A DNA stretch of 64,000 bases from Paludibacter sp. (GTDB lineage: Bacteria > Bacteroidota > Bacteroidia > Bacteroidales > Paludibacteraceae): the NCBI GenBank assembly GCA_019163375.1, contig JAFLKK010000007.1, positions 124,001 to 188,000 of the forward strand, given 5' to 3'. Numbering within the stretch: position 1 is the stretch's first letter; each line of letters opens with the position of its first letter. A program made the translations under genes and the position numbers. The notes under the pieces are model-generated. The model did not search any database and was not told the origin of the DNA. It saw nothing but the letters and a program-made list of their open reading frames with translations. This document shows positions 11,060-20,179 of this stretch, one piece after another.

Positions 11060-11221
11060 TCAAAGTAAGACACCGAGGTTCTTCATTGAAACAGTGCGAA
11101 TGCCTTCCACCACGCCTCTATACCCGTTGACATAAGCTCGGATAAAGCAGAAAATGACGTCCTGAATATATAGTTGGATGTTTCGATGTACAGTACCGAA
11201 TGAGGAGAAAAGAAGATAATA
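11060..11221 (-). pseudogene. possible decayed glycosyltransferase fragment
   Basis: A 53-codon stretch lies between stop codons on the minus strand. It holds the pattern VIFCFIRAYVNGYRGVVEG, which by eye resembles the membrane-proximal C-terminus of some GT2-family enzymes (F-x-R/K-x-Y ... D-G-Y-x-G). No start codon or upstream part is visible. A stretch this long can arise by chance, so support is weak. Confidence 0.2.
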
Positions 11222-11544
11222 TCATACACTCGAAATATAGGAGTGAGTCGCACCTAAAGGCACAACACACCGGAACACTTCAGGAATTAATTAGAAACAG
11301 AAAATAAGAGCTATAGGTAACACATTACGTTGGGTTGGAAACAAGGAGACATTAATATCTAAATAACGTGAGTACTATGCGATACAAAGACATATCGTTG
11401 ACAAAAAAAGCAATAAGATTACTTCAAATAGTAATACCTGCTACTCAGGTTGAAAACAAGAAATAAGTTCTTAAGTCTGAGGAAGAACTTTCTTTCATTA
11501 TTGGTGTCCGATAATTCAATGATAACAAACTCACACTAATCACA

Positions 11545-11571
11545 CAAAAAAACCTCCACAAAGTGGAGGTT
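11545..11571 (-). terminator. terminator of the main polysaccharide operon
   Basis: A perfect 9-bp stem (11551-11559 with 11563-11571) with an AAA loop is followed on the minus strand by seven Ts. It lies 64 nt after the stop codon at 11636 and ends the long operon. Confidence 0.85.
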
Positions 11572-11635
11572 AGCCGTAAAATGGATAAACAAGTTATACT
11601 ATCTATTGACAGGGATATGTCCGAAAAAAAAATCG

Positions 11636-12727
11636 TCAACCATCTTTAAGTGTTTGATGCAGAATCTGCGTCATGCGCATTTCGAATTTATCCGATTTGA
11701 ACTCCGAATCAAATTTTTGCCGTGCGGCTAAACCCATTTTCAATCGAAGATCCTTATCTCCAATCAGAAGTTCTAATTTTTCGGCCAAGGCCTGCCTGTC
11801 ATTTTTGGGGATGAGAAAACCTGTGAAATTGTCATCAATTATATCGGGGATCCCACCCTCTAAAGTAGAGATTACCGGTAAGGAGTATTGCATAGCTTCA
11901 AGTAACACCAGTGGAAAACAATCATTTAATGTAGGATGCACAAAAATATCAACATTCGAAAAAATGTCGCCTTTGTCATTTCCAAACTTTTCGCCAACGT
12001 AATGCACACAGTCATCTAGCTTTAAATCACGCACTTTAGACTCAAACTGTTGTTTGTCGATATCACCAATACCACCAGCAAAGATACATTGAAAAGCAAG
12101 ATGCTTTTGTTTTAGAATTTCACAGGCTTCGAGCAGTATATACACCCCTTTCGATTCCATTAGGTTTGACAAGAAGAACAGCCTGACAGATGTTTCATCT
12201 GCATTTAAAACCTCCATTTTCTCAACAGCCTTTATCCCATTGGGACAATAATATACATGCTCCGGATTCACATATTTCTGAATATCCGGATACAGATTAG
12301 GCGAAAGCAATATTGCTTCCGAGCCTTTAAATACCATTCGATATAATAAATTGTCGATGAATTTATTCTGATTTACACTTACCCCTTTGTTATGAAAATG
12401 ATATACAATCTTAACACCAAGAAGCTTAACTAATAATGCCAACGATGCATCTTTATAAAAAGGCATACATTTACTGGTCATAGAAAAATAGCACAAATCA
12501 GGTCGGTGAAGAAGAACTGTTACAAAAACCCTCCACAGAATAGCAAAATAGCGCAATACCTTAACCAATCTCCTCTTCCCTATCTCCTCGATGGTGACTG
12601 ATGTACCAAGATTTATGTATTCGCAGCTAAAAGCCTGATTTATAATCGTACTATTTTTAATCTGCAACCCCACTGTGGCTGCTCCATGAACCGGAGGTGG
12701 AAGATGCAATACAAAAAGAATTTTCAT
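11636..12727 (-). CDS. GT4-family glycosyltransferase (paralogue of 16756-17871)
   Basis: This is a GT-B fold glycosyltransferase of 363 residues, expected to add a sugar to the lipid-linked repeat unit in the cytoplasm. It begins MKILFVLHLPPPVHGAATVG, with the glycine-containing loop typical of the acceptor domain. The C-terminal donor domain has VRLFFLSNLMESKGVYILLE (about residues 190-210) and the E-x7-E-type motif in CFPLVLLEAMQYSLPVISTLEGGIPDII (about 296-323). It closely resembles the gene at 16756-17871 over the whole length. It is the last gene of the long operon, just before a terminator. Confidence 0.88.
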   Translation of the reverse strand: MKILFVLHLPPPVHGAATVGLQIKNSTIINQAFSCEYINLGTSVTIEEIGKRRLVKVLRYFAILWRVFVTVLLHRPDLCYFSMTSKCMPFYKDASLALLVKLLGVKIVYHFHNKGVSVNQNKFIDNLLYRMVFKGSEAILLSPNLYPDIQKYVNPEHVYYCPNGIKAVEKMEVLNADETSVRLFFLSNLMESKGVYILLEACEILKQKHLAFQCIFAGGIGDIDKQQFESKVRDLKLDDCVHYVGEKFGNDKGDIFSNVDIFVHPTLNDCFPLVLLEAMQYSLPVISTLEGGIPDIIDDNFTGFLIPKNDRQALAEKLELLIGDKDLRLKMGLAARQKFDSEFKSDKFEMRMTQILHQTLKDG

Positions 12728-12804
12728 ATCATCAATATTAGAAATAGATTTAATGTGTAATAATTCAGTCGTAGTCCAATAAAAAAAAGGATATAACTAA
12801 CAAG

Positions 12805-13557
12805 CTATGTCTTGAACGCTGCGCTTGCCGAAAGGGCATTCCAACAGTCGGTATTGTTCATATAGGCTATATCGCGATTAAAAGCAATTGCTTTCAACAG
12901 TAGCTCCAGATCATGCCAAAGTCCAAACTCTTCAATTTCCCATGAATGCCCCCACAAGTGAAACACACCTCCGTTACTTTGTATTTTATTCATTAGCACT
13001 TCGGCCAACAATGGAAAATTTTTATTTCCTTTATAGAAAAAGAGTTGCTGTACAATGGGAAGTACAAAACCGGCTTTCAGGCAATGTTTCGTCAACGTTA
13101 CACTGCTGTGATGAAAAGCCTGCATAGTAGTATCCATCAATTTTGTTTCAATAGCAGATGAAATATGCAATAATCTGGTGGTACGCCCAAACAAAAATCC
13201 GGCATCACTCACCAAACGTATATCCCGTTGCGAATATTTTCCACCTGGGTAACAAAATGCATCCACAGCCCGTCCCAGTCTATCCTGAAGCATCGTTTTA
13301 CATTCGGCAACTTCGTACCTTGCATCTTCCTCGCTAAGTGTATTGAGGTAAATATGGTTCACGGTATGGCCTCCGATTTCGAATCTTCCGGCTATTACCT
13401 CTAACTCCGAAGGCAGCATAACAGGGTGCTCAGCATTGTTTATCGGAACGTAAAACGTACCCTTAATACTATATTTATCAAGCAATTCCGCCAATCTGAG
13501 ATCTAAAGCGTGTCCATCATCCCAACTGGTAGTAATAATTAGTTGTTTTTTGTCCAT
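12805..13557 (-). CDS. polysaccharide deacetylase (NodB homology, CE4)
   Basis: CE4 enzymes remove N- or O-acetyl groups from sugars using a metal. The 250-residue protein shows motif 1 TTSWDDGHA (Asp13-Asp14), motif 2 GGHTVNH (His64 and His68 as metal ligands) and motif 3 FCYPGGKYSQRD. The absence of a signal peptide suggests it acts in the cytoplasm on a lipid-linked or nucleotide-linked sugar. Its start overlaps the upstream glycosyltransferase gene by 19 nt. With the YdjC-type gene at 21409-22164 it is one of two deacetylases in the locus. Confidence 0.87.
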   Translation of the reverse strand: MDKKQLIITTSWDDGHALDLRLAELLDKYSIKGTFYVPINNAEHPVMLPSELEVIAGRFEIGGHTVNHIYLNTLSEEDARYEVAECKTMLQDRLGRAVDAFCYPGGKYSQRDIRLVSDAGFLFGRTTRLLHISSAIETKLMDTTMQAFHHSSVTLTKHCLKAGFVLPIVQQLFFYKGNKNFPLLAEVLMNKIQSNGGVFHLWGHSWEIEEFGLWHDLELLLKAIAFNRDIAYMNNTDCWNALSASAAFKT

Positions 13558-14459
13558 GTCAGTTGCGAAATTTTATCCTTTAAGCGACTCCAAAGTGAAT
13601 AATGATTATAGAACTGCCTTCTGACAGATGCCTCCATCCGGACATCTTCAGAAAATGAAAACACTGATTGGTCTGAGCTATCCAACAAGGTATCATACGT
13701 ATCACATTTTTTTACCGTGTGTGTAGCCTCAGTATTAAAACCATTATACTGAACCTTTGATACTACCGGAAAAACATCCAGGTAATCATATTTATAATGG
13801 TGATAATCAAAACGAATAGCCCATGAGTCGACCCGCCCATGTACCTGCCTGTTCAACATCTGGCAAAGATCGCTACCCCCACGTGAGAATTTAAGCAGCT
13901 TAAACACATTCCAACGAAAGGATTTATAATCCTTCAATTCCCAGTCTATCAACTCCCAACGGTCTTTCCAAATAGCCCATCCCCAAGAGGCGAAGCGCAA
14001 TGAAAAAGCCACATCGTATTTGTAACCGGGCGGATAGTTGAGTGTAAAAGAATACCCCGACACATTCAACACCTTCTTTTTATTTTCATAAAAATCAAGA
14101 GCTTCATTCATAAAACAGAGAAAGTTTTCCGATAAAAGCAAATCATCTTCCAACACAATCACTCTGCCAAATCGATTGACAATTTGTGTAACTCCCGAGA
14201 TAATAGAATTGGCCAAGCCCTTATTTACATCACTTTCATAGATAGTGATATTGGCAAAGCCGGTGATGGTATGGATATAACGACGAACAGCATCCACGTC
14301 GGCGATACTATTACTACTTTTTGCTCCATCCGAAAATATAAACAGCTGACTTTCAGAAGCCAACATGTTTCTTTGCAACGATTCAACAGTTTGCTTCGTT
14401 TCAGAGAGTCGGGAATATACAAAAAGACAAATAGGAGCTAAAGTAGTATTGCTATCCAT
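13539..14459 (-). CDS. glycosyltransferase, GT2-like (GT-A fold)
   Basis: This 306-residue protein has an N-terminal GT-A fold: PICLFVYSRLSETKQTVESL (about residues 8-27), a nucleotide-binding strand, and the acidic metal-binding motif VIVLEDDLLLSENFLCFMN (about 99-117). Later SFTLNYPPGYKYDVAFSLR and FASWGWAIWKDRW match a group of bacterial glycosyltransferases that annotate as sugar transferases of capsule loci. It is expected to use a nucleotide sugar in the cytoplasm. The specificity cannot be told. The downstream deacetylase overlaps by 19 nt, suggesting coupled translation. Confidence 0.8.
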   Translation of the reverse strand: MDSNTTLAPICLFVYSRLSETKQTVESLQRNMLASESQLFIFSDGAKSSNSIADVDAVRRYIHTITGFANITIYESDVNKGLANSIISGVTQIVNRFGRVIVLEDDLLLSENFLCFMNEALDFYENKKKVLNVSGYSFTLNYPPGYKYDVAFSLRFASWGWAIWKDRWELIDWELKDYKSFRWNVFKLLKFSRGGSDLCQMLNRQVHGRVDSWAIRFDYHHYKYDYLDVFPVVSKVQYNGFNTEATHTVKKCDTYDTLLDSSDQSVFSFSEDVRMEASVRRQFYNHYSLWSRLKDKISQLTWTKNN

Positions 14460-14484
14460 ATTTTATTTATAAAAGTAAGATCAT

Positions 14485-15501
14485 CTATTTTTTCATTCGT
14501 TGTCTTAAAGTTGACATACCGGCTTTAATTGGTTTAAATATACCGGCATCTTTATATTTATACATCCATTCAAAAAGAGCAACTTTAATTTTGCAGCTAA
14601 AATAATCAAATGAGTAGCTTCGATACACAGTATATGAAAACAATATGTTCTGCCTTGCCTGAAGTCTTCTTTTCAACTCATTAAATCCCCACAAAAAATG
14701 AAATTTTACTAGTTTATTGTTGATTGACGTCTGAATTAAATCGAAAATACAGACTTCACCCACATTATATTTCGAGAAATCATCATTGTACGCAATAATA
14801 TGTACAAAAATCTCCTTGTTTATTATGGTTGAAATACAACCCGCCACCATCACACCATCCAATTCTAAATAAACAACACACCCATAATGACGGGAAAATT
14901 TATATAGATTTTCTGTGTATATTTTATCTATTCCAAAATTTCTACCTTTCTGTTTTACTCTGCTACGACTAAACTGAACTATTTTTTCAATAACACTTTC
15001 ATCAATTTCATCAGCTATTTTTGTAACATAATTTACGCTTTCAAATTGCTTTTCCAGATTTGCTTTGCGAGCCTTTAAATGCTTACGCGTTTTAGCTCCA
15101 AGTTCAGACAAATACTCATCAACAGTTGCCGGAAGAAGTAAAATCTGATCATCCGATTTGTAAACCAAAATAGATTTTTCAAGTATATACTCAGAATACG
15201 AGGCATCAATTACAATCTGCTGAATTATCGGATACGTTTCAAAAACCTTTTTTAAACATTCTGTAAGCACTACAGAATCGAGACTAACTAAGGCATTGAA
15301 ACAAACTGAAATGTTTTTTTTATTTCCAAACACTAGCAAATCGACCAGATTCCCATCATCGTAAACCAACATATAATGAATTTCGTGAGCGGGATAATGT
15401 ATTTCAATATAGCGACATGTGGTTATATACGAACTGTATTTTTCCATCAGAAAGGACTCATATTCTAAAGGCAATCCTGAAAAACATTCCATCAAAATCA
15501 T
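14485..15501 (-). CDS. GNAT/FemAB-like acyltransferase, copy 1
   Basis: This 338-residue protein resembles the BioF2-like/FemAB branch of the GNAT superfamily. These enzymes transfer acyl or aminoacyl groups to amines, including amino sugars. The second half holds LGAKTRKHLKARKANLEKQF (about residues 131-150) and the core GCVVYLELDGVMVAGCIS (about 207-224), followed by NVGEVCIFDLIQTSINN and FHFLWGFNELKRR, typical of the acceptor end of the fold. It has no signal peptide. The neighbouring gene at 15556-16569 is a clear paralogue. The substrate is unknown; acylation of a deacetylated amino sugar is an inference from the deacetylase neighbours. Confidence 0.7.
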   Translation of the reverse strand: MILMECFSGLPLEYESFLMEKYSSYITTCRYIEIHYPAHEIHYMLVYDDGNLVDLLVFGNKKNISVCFNALVSLDSVVLTECLKKVFETYPIIQQIVIDASYSEYILEKSILVYKSDDQILLLPATVDEYLSELGAKTRKHLKARKANLEKQFESVNYVTKIADEIDESVIEKIVQFSRSRVKQKGRNFGIDKIYTENLYKFSRHYGCVVYLELDGVMVAGCISTIINKEIFVHIIAYNDDFSKYNVGEVCIFDLIQTSINNKLVKFHFLWGFNELKRRLQARQNILFSYTVYRSYSFDYFSCKIKVALFEWMYKYKDAGIFKPIKAGMSTLRQRMKK

Positions 15502-15555
15502 AATGAGCTGTAATTAAAGTGTAAAAAAAAATCGTCGTTTTATTAGTTCAATTTG

Positions 15556-16569
15556 CTATGTATTTTTTTTTCGATATCCTTTTACGGCATCTCTAATTGG
15601 TTTAGAATATTTAGAATTTCTGAAACGAATAAAAGTCCGAATAAATAGATTCTTAGCATTATTTAGTATATAATCAACAGAATAAGATCTGTAAACAAAG
15701 TAAGAATACAATCCATGCGGTTTCGCCCCAAATCGCATTTTATACTCATTGTCTCCCCATAAAAAATGAAAGGTTGACAGTTGACTCTCGATAGAACTTT
15801 GAATTAGAAAGAATAAGCATAATTGCCCTACATTGTATTTCGAATGATTATTATCGTGTGCAATTATATGCAAGAATATCCTCTTATTCAAAACATAAGC
15901 TATACATCCCGCAACAATTTCGCCATCAATTTCTATATAAGCTACACGACCGTAATATTGCGAAAAGGCATGAATTTTTGTATTCTCGTCGCTACTTAAA
16001 CCGGGTACAATGCCCTTGTATTTCATTCGGTCAACATTCAGCTGGATAATTTTGTCGATGGTGCCATTGTCAATTTCATTCCTATTTATCAACTGGAAAT
16101 TAGCATGAGGATAATCTCTCAGTAATCTCGACTTGTAGTTTTTTATATGTTTCCGTGTAGTAGAACCAAGCTGCAAATAGTAATCGTCAACCGTGGCTGG
16201 CAAATCAACAATATAATCATTTGCTTTAGAAAAAAGGAATGATTTTTTCAGACCCAAATCTTTGTACGAAGCATTAAACTTTACCCTTCGAATAGCAGGA
16301 TATTTCTCAAAAAGCAATCGGGTGAATTTAGTAACAATATGATGGTCAAAATCAGCAAAAAGATTGAAGCAGGTAGTCGTATCACCTCTGTTTGCAAATA
16401 TGAGCAATTCCACAAATACATCGTCCTCATAAACCAACATATGGTTAATATCACAAGTTGGGAAATAAACTTCTATATACCGACAAGTGGTTTTGTAAGA
16501 GTCATATTTTTCTAGTAGAAAAGACTCAAATTCCAACGGTAAACCGCTAACACATTCGAATGAAATCAT
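15556..16569 (-). CDS. GNAT/FemAB-like acyltransferase, copy 2
   Basis: This is a paralogue of 14485-15501 with the same order of motifs: ISFECVSGLPLEFESFLLEKY at the N-terminus, LGSTTRKHIKNYKSRLLR in the middle, then GRVAYIEIDGEIVAGCIAYV and FHFLWGDNEYKMRFGAKP. I prefer the ATG at 16569 (337 residues) over the in-frame TTG at 16575. The two genes are separated by 54 nt and probably arose by tandem duplication. The order of regions near the C-terminus fits the N-acyltransferase fold; the acyl donor (acyl-CoA or aminoacyl-tRNA) cannot be told from the sequence. Confidence 0.7.
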   Translation of the reverse strand: MISFECVSGLPLEFESFLLEKYDSYKTTCRYIEVYFPTCDINHMLVYEDDVFVELLIFANRGDTTTCFNLFADFDHHIVTKFTRLLFEKYPAIRRVKFNASYKDLGLKKSFLFSKANDYIVDLPATVDDYYLQLGSTTRKHIKNYKSRLLRDYPHANFQLINRNEIDNGTIDKIIQLNVDRMKYKGIVPGLSSDENTKIHAFSQYYGRVAYIEIDGEIVAGCIAYVLNKRIFLHIIAHDNNHSKYNVGQLCLFFLIQSSIESQLSTFHFLWGDNEYKMRFGAKPHGLYSYFVYRSYSVDYILNNAKNLFIRTFIRFRNSKYSKPIRDAVKGYRKKNT

Positions 16570-16755
16570 AAGCAAGTTCTATATAAACAAGTAAAATAAA
16601 CAGATTTATTGAATTAAATATGAACTTGAACGAAAACATAACAACGGTTTCTGTTCAAAATTATCATTTTTTAAGTTACAACAAACACATTATAACATTA
16701 CAACAGAACAAGTATCATTAATGTTTTAAGGTTTGTAATTTATGGTTGAGAATCC

Positions 16756-17871
16756 TTATTTTCTGCTTATAATTTGTTGCAAAATTGCTTGCAGTTTATG
16801 CTCAAAAATGTCGATGGTAAATTCAGTCGCAAATTTCTGCCGACCGGCCTTCCCCATTTGCTGGCGCAATGTGGGGTTTTTAATCAGTTCTTCTAACTTC
16901 TCAGCCATAATCTCAGCATCACGTTGTGGCACTAAAAAGCCGGTCACGCCGTCTTCAATAATATCAGGGATACCACCCTCGAAAGTTGAAACAACAGCTA
17001 TGTTTGCGGACATTGCTTCCAAAAGAACCAACGGAAAGCATTCGTTAGAGTAATAGGTAGGAAAAGCAAAAATATCCGCATCAGCCAACACAGCCTGTTT
17101 ATCTTGTCCAAACTTTCGACCAAGGTATTTCACCTTATTCTCCATGCCGTGTTGTTTTACCTTTTCATCCAACAGGATTGCATTAATATCACCTTCTGCA
17201 CCTACAAAATTGCACTCAAAATCAATTCCTTTCTTTTGCAAAATAACGCAGGCATCCAATAAAACAGTGACTCCTTTCGACTCAATAAGATTCGACAAAA
17301 ACAGAATTTTCACAGGATTTTCGCTGCTGGTAAGCCGTGGCTTTAAATTTGGGAATGAATCTTCAATGCCATTTGGGCAAATATGCACCCTCGACAAAGG
17401 AACAAAGGTTTCAATATCTTTGTACAAATAGCTGGAAAGTAAAATAACATCTGCACCTTTAAATACAAACTGATAAAGAAATCTGAGCACCTTGTTGGTT
17501 TGTCTTTTGCTAATACCTTTGTTGTGGAGATGATACACACGTTTTATGCGAAAAACCCGCAACCAAAAAACCAACAACACATCTTTGTAAAATGACAAGC
17601 CAGTTGTAGAAAGTGCCAGGTAGCAAGCTTCTGGTTTTTTCTTTATCATTTCCACCATCAGATGAATCCAAATGCCAATAAATCGCAAAATCTTCATAAA
17701 GCTCCACTTCCCTGTATCATTAATAGAGCGGGATACGAGCAAATTAACAAAGTCGCAATCAAATGATTCGTTGATGAGTTTACTCTTCACAATAGATTGA
17801 CCAACCATTGAAGATCCGTGAACCGGAGGTGGAACATGAAGAATAAATAATATTTTTTTTGTCTTATTCAT
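16756..17871 (-). CDS. GT4-family glycosyltransferase (paralogue of 11636-12727)
   Basis: This is a 371-residue GT-B enzyme. It starts MNKTKKILFILHVPPPVHGS, nearly the same as the enzyme at 11636-12727, and shares with it KILFLSNLIESKGVTVLLDA (about residues 186-205) and CFPLVLLEAMSANIAVVSTF with the GGIPDII tail (about 296-323). It probably adds one sugar of the repeat unit in the cytoplasm. Its start overlaps the stop of the preceding gene by 8 nt. A spacer of 186 nt follows before the FemAB-like genes; it holds an imperfect hairpin but no U-tract on this strand. Confidence 0.88.
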   Translation of the reverse strand: MNKTKKILFILHVPPPVHGSSMVGQSIVKSKLINESFDCDFVNLLVSRSINDTGKWSFMKILRFIGIWIHLMVEMIKKKPEACYLALSTTGLSFYKDVLLVFWLRVFRIKRVYHLHNKGISKRQTNKVLRFLYQFVFKGADVILLSSYLYKDIETFVPLSRVHICPNGIEDSFPNLKPRLTSSENPVKILFLSNLIESKGVTVLLDACVILQKKGIDFECNFVGAEGDINAILLDEKVKQHGMENKVKYLGRKFGQDKQAVLADADIFAFPTYYSNECFPLVLLEAMSANIAVVSTFEGGIPDIIEDGVTGFLVPQRDAEIMAEKLEELIKNPTLRQQMGKAGRQKFATEFTIDIFEHKLQAILQQIISRK

Positions 17872-18991
17872 TGATTTCTAAATAAAGTTTTGAATATGAG
17901 TCAACCATGGCATTCTGCGAAAACTCCTTTGACACATATGAATAGGCCTTATTTTTTAAGGCATCTAAATCAAATTCATGATTTTTTATTTTGCTAAAAA
18001 TATGGAGTAATGACTCCTCACTATCTAACTGAAAATTAAGAGGCCAATCCACAGGTAAGGTTTCACTCAGACCTGGTGCAAAGGCTGCAATAACCGGCAC
18101 CCTGGCAAATGAAGCTTCAATAGAAATCAACACCAAGCCCTCGAATCGTGATGGCATAATGAGAAAATCGAAAGCATACAACTTATCGGCAACACTTGGA
18201 ACCGTATCGTATACAAACACATTAGAATACGCTTGCGAGATTTTCAATATCTCATTTTGATATGAGCCGCTTCCAATTAAATGAAAAACAAAGCTGTTAT
18301 CGAATTTACTGTTTATGAGCCGAATACGCTGAATCAAAACATCAATTCCTTTCTGATTCTCAAATCGACCACAAAAAGCAATGTTTATTTTTTTGTCATC
18401 AATATTGAACGAATGCGCCACTTTCCTGGGAATTGCACATCCGTTATGAATAATCGACTGATGCGGTGAACTCCCTAAATTATACTTATTCCTCAAATTC
18501 TTATAAGCCTCCAAAGCTCCATCCGAAACGCCTACCACCCAATCATTTTCCAATCGTTGCTCGGTATATTTACCTAATTTATCATGTGTTGGCCACAGCA
18601 TGGTGTTGTGTATCGTTCTCACTATTTTCGGAAACTTTAAATGCAGCATTGCAAAAATTCGTCTCGTATTGGAAAGCAACAAGTCGGGAAGATCGGTGTG
18701 AGAATGAATAATATCCGGCCTTTCACGCAAAATACGATAAGCCAGTATAAATGGACCTAAAAGTAAGCTTACTGATTTAGACTGCCCTCCTAAACTTATT
18801 ATTCTGATTTTTTTTTGCTTTAAGTTCTTCTTTATTTCAACTGAATAAGCATCAACAGTTTGATGCAACTCTACAACAACAAATTCAAAATCCGGCAGCG
18901 ATTTATTATTGCAAAACTCAGCCAGATTAAATGCAACTATTTCAGCCCCCCCTAAATGAATTGACCTTATCAACTGAAAAACCTTAACCAT
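17864..18991 (-). CDS. GT4-family glycosyltransferase
   Basis: This 375-residue GT-B enzyme has an N-terminal acceptor domain starting MVKVFQLIRSIHLGGAEIVA, where the GGAE loop is typical of GT4. The donor domain has INIAFCGRFENQKGIDVLI (about residues 207-225) and the motif FDFLIMPSRFEGLVLISIEA (about 274-293) with the E-x7-E pattern. It overlaps both neighbours by 8 nt, which suggests a tightly coupled group of glycosyltransferase genes. Substrate unknown. Confidence 0.88.
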   Translation of the reverse strand: MVKVFQLIRSIHLGGAEIVAFNLAEFCNNKSLPDFEFVVVELHQTVDAYSVEIKKNLKQKKIRIISLGGQSKSVSLLLGPFILAYRILRERPDIIHSHTDLPDLLLSNTRRIFAMLHLKFPKIVRTIHNTMLWPTHDKLGKYTEQRLENDWVVGVSDGALEAYKNLRNKYNLGSSPHQSIIHNGCAIPRKVAHSFNIDDKKINIAFCGRFENQKGIDVLIQRIRLINSKFDNSFVFHLIGSGSYQNEILKISQAYSNVFVYDTVPSVADKLYAFDFLIMPSRFEGLVLISIEASFARVPVIAAFAPGLSETLPVDWPLNFQLDSEESLLHIFSKIKNHEFDLDALKNKAYSYVSKEFSQNAMVDSYSKLYLEINE

Positions 18992-20108
18992 AATTTAACT
19001 TCCTCCATTCTTTTGAAAACGCCTTTTGACAATATAACATCAAAGAAGGCCGATTTGTTAGGTCAATCTTTTTATGACATTCGAGTAATTTCAAAAATCT
19101 GCTAAGTTCATCTTTGACAGTTTCCTCGTTCAGTGGATCAAAAACGACACCATTTCTTTGTTTAATCAGACTTGCAGCACCTGCATATTTAGAGCAAAGA
19201 ACTTTGAGTCCAAAAATCAAAGCCTCATTTACTACCGCTCCAAATGTCTCAGACAAACTTGGCAATGTAAAACCACTGGCACAAAGATACCAGGCATGAA
19301 GTTCTTCCCCTTCAAAACGACCGGGCAATAATACTTTATCGTTCAGCGAATTACTTTGAACCAAAACCTCAATCGATTCTCTTTCCGGTCCATCGCCAAC
19401 CAAAACAAGAACTAAATCTTCGTGTTCATGAAGCAAAGAAGATATGTTTGAAATAAATCTGGGCAACGCTTTTTCGGGGATAAAGCGCCCGACAAAGAGT
19501 AATACTTTTTTTCCGTTGAGATGATATTCCTGCTGGTATTTCTTTGCAATACTCTCCAATTTTTCCGGATTATTCCTCAGTCTGTCCGGTTCCTGTAATA
19601 TTGGCGAAACAATTATTTGTTCTTTTTTTAATCCAAATGTTTGTTGATAGTATTCCGAGACCTCATTAGAAAGCACCACAAAATAATCAAGACAATTTAC
19701 ACTCCATTTTCTGACGATATACCTTCCTCTCGATTGTACGTTATGACAAATATCTATACTGTCGTCGACAGTAGAACCTATTCGCTGATGAATCAACCCT
19801 AAGCGTTTTAAAAGAATTAGGTATTGTGTCGTCAACGAATATTCAAACCCCAATATTATGTCCGGGTTGGTTTTTCTGATTATACGATGCATACCGAAAC
19901 GAAATACCCTTCCATTGTAGGATAATCCTTTCAACAGAAACGAATATTTAAACTTTAATAGTGGAAGCAACTTACTTTGATCAAATTTGTGGTTCCAAAC
20001 ATTATCATAAACAAAAACAACTTCCAAATCGTACAATTTATTTAAGGCATTAAATTGATCGATTCTATAAGGCGCTAAGGCCGGATGAAATATCAATAAC
20101 TTTTTCAT
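18984..20108 (-). CDS. GT4-family glycosyltransferase, tandem copy A
   Basis: This is a 374-residue GT-B enzyme. The N-terminus is MKKLLIFHPALAPYRIDQFN. The donor domain has KKVLLFVGRFIPEKALPRF (about residues 203-221) and HAWYLCASGFTLPSLSETFGAVVNEAL (about 279-305). It is closely related to the adjacent gene at 20180-21307, with near-identical stretches such as NVWNHKFDQ and FEGEEL-AWYLCASGF. It is one of several such paralogue pairs in this locus. It probably adds a sugar to the lipid-linked intermediate. Confidence 0.88.
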   Translation of the reverse strand: MKKLLIFHPALAPYRIDQFNALNKLYDLEVVFVYDNVWNHKFDQSKLLPLLKFKYSFLLKGLSYNGRVFRFGMHRIIRKTNPDIILGFEYSLTTQYLILLKRLGLIHQRIGSTVDDSIDICHNVQSRGRYIVRKWSVNCLDYFVVLSNEVSEYYQQTFGLKKEQIIVSPILQEPDRLRNNPEKLESIAKKYQQEYHLNGKKVLLFVGRFIPEKALPRFISNISSLLHEHEDLVLVLVGDGPERESIEVLVQSNSLNDKVLLPGRFEGEELHAWYLCASGFTLPSLSETFGAVVNEALIFGLKVLCSKYAGAASLIKQRNGVVFDPLNEETVKDELSRFLKLLECHKKIDLTNRPSLMLYCQKAFSKEWRKLNYG

Positions 20109-20179
20109 ATTTTTCTCTTCTTCTCAAATAAGAAAACATTCAAACATATAGATATGTAAATTTAAAGTTGAAAAAATAT

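Larger units (their letters stand above)
10400..11544. other. 1.1-kb AT-rich non-coding gap inside the polysaccharide locus
   Basis: This is the largest gene-free stretch in the window. I find no intact gene. It contains a 21-bp dyad (10934-10954), a possible coding remnant (11060-11221, minus strand) and one -7-like element on the minus strand (TACATTTG, 11049-11056). The 10400-11040 part is very AT-rich, while 11050-11230 is visibly less so. A short open frame at 11445-11639 is rejected because it runs through the terminator at 11545-11571. Confidence 0.5.

Noticed and set aside
11445-11639. 64-codon open frame on the minus strand
   Set aside because: It runs through the strong terminator at 11545-11571 and has no protein-like features; the terminator is better supported.
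16630-16670. Hairpin between the FemAB-like and GT4 genes as a terminator
   Set aside because: The stem is imperfect and no U-tract follows on the minus strand, the strand of the operon.
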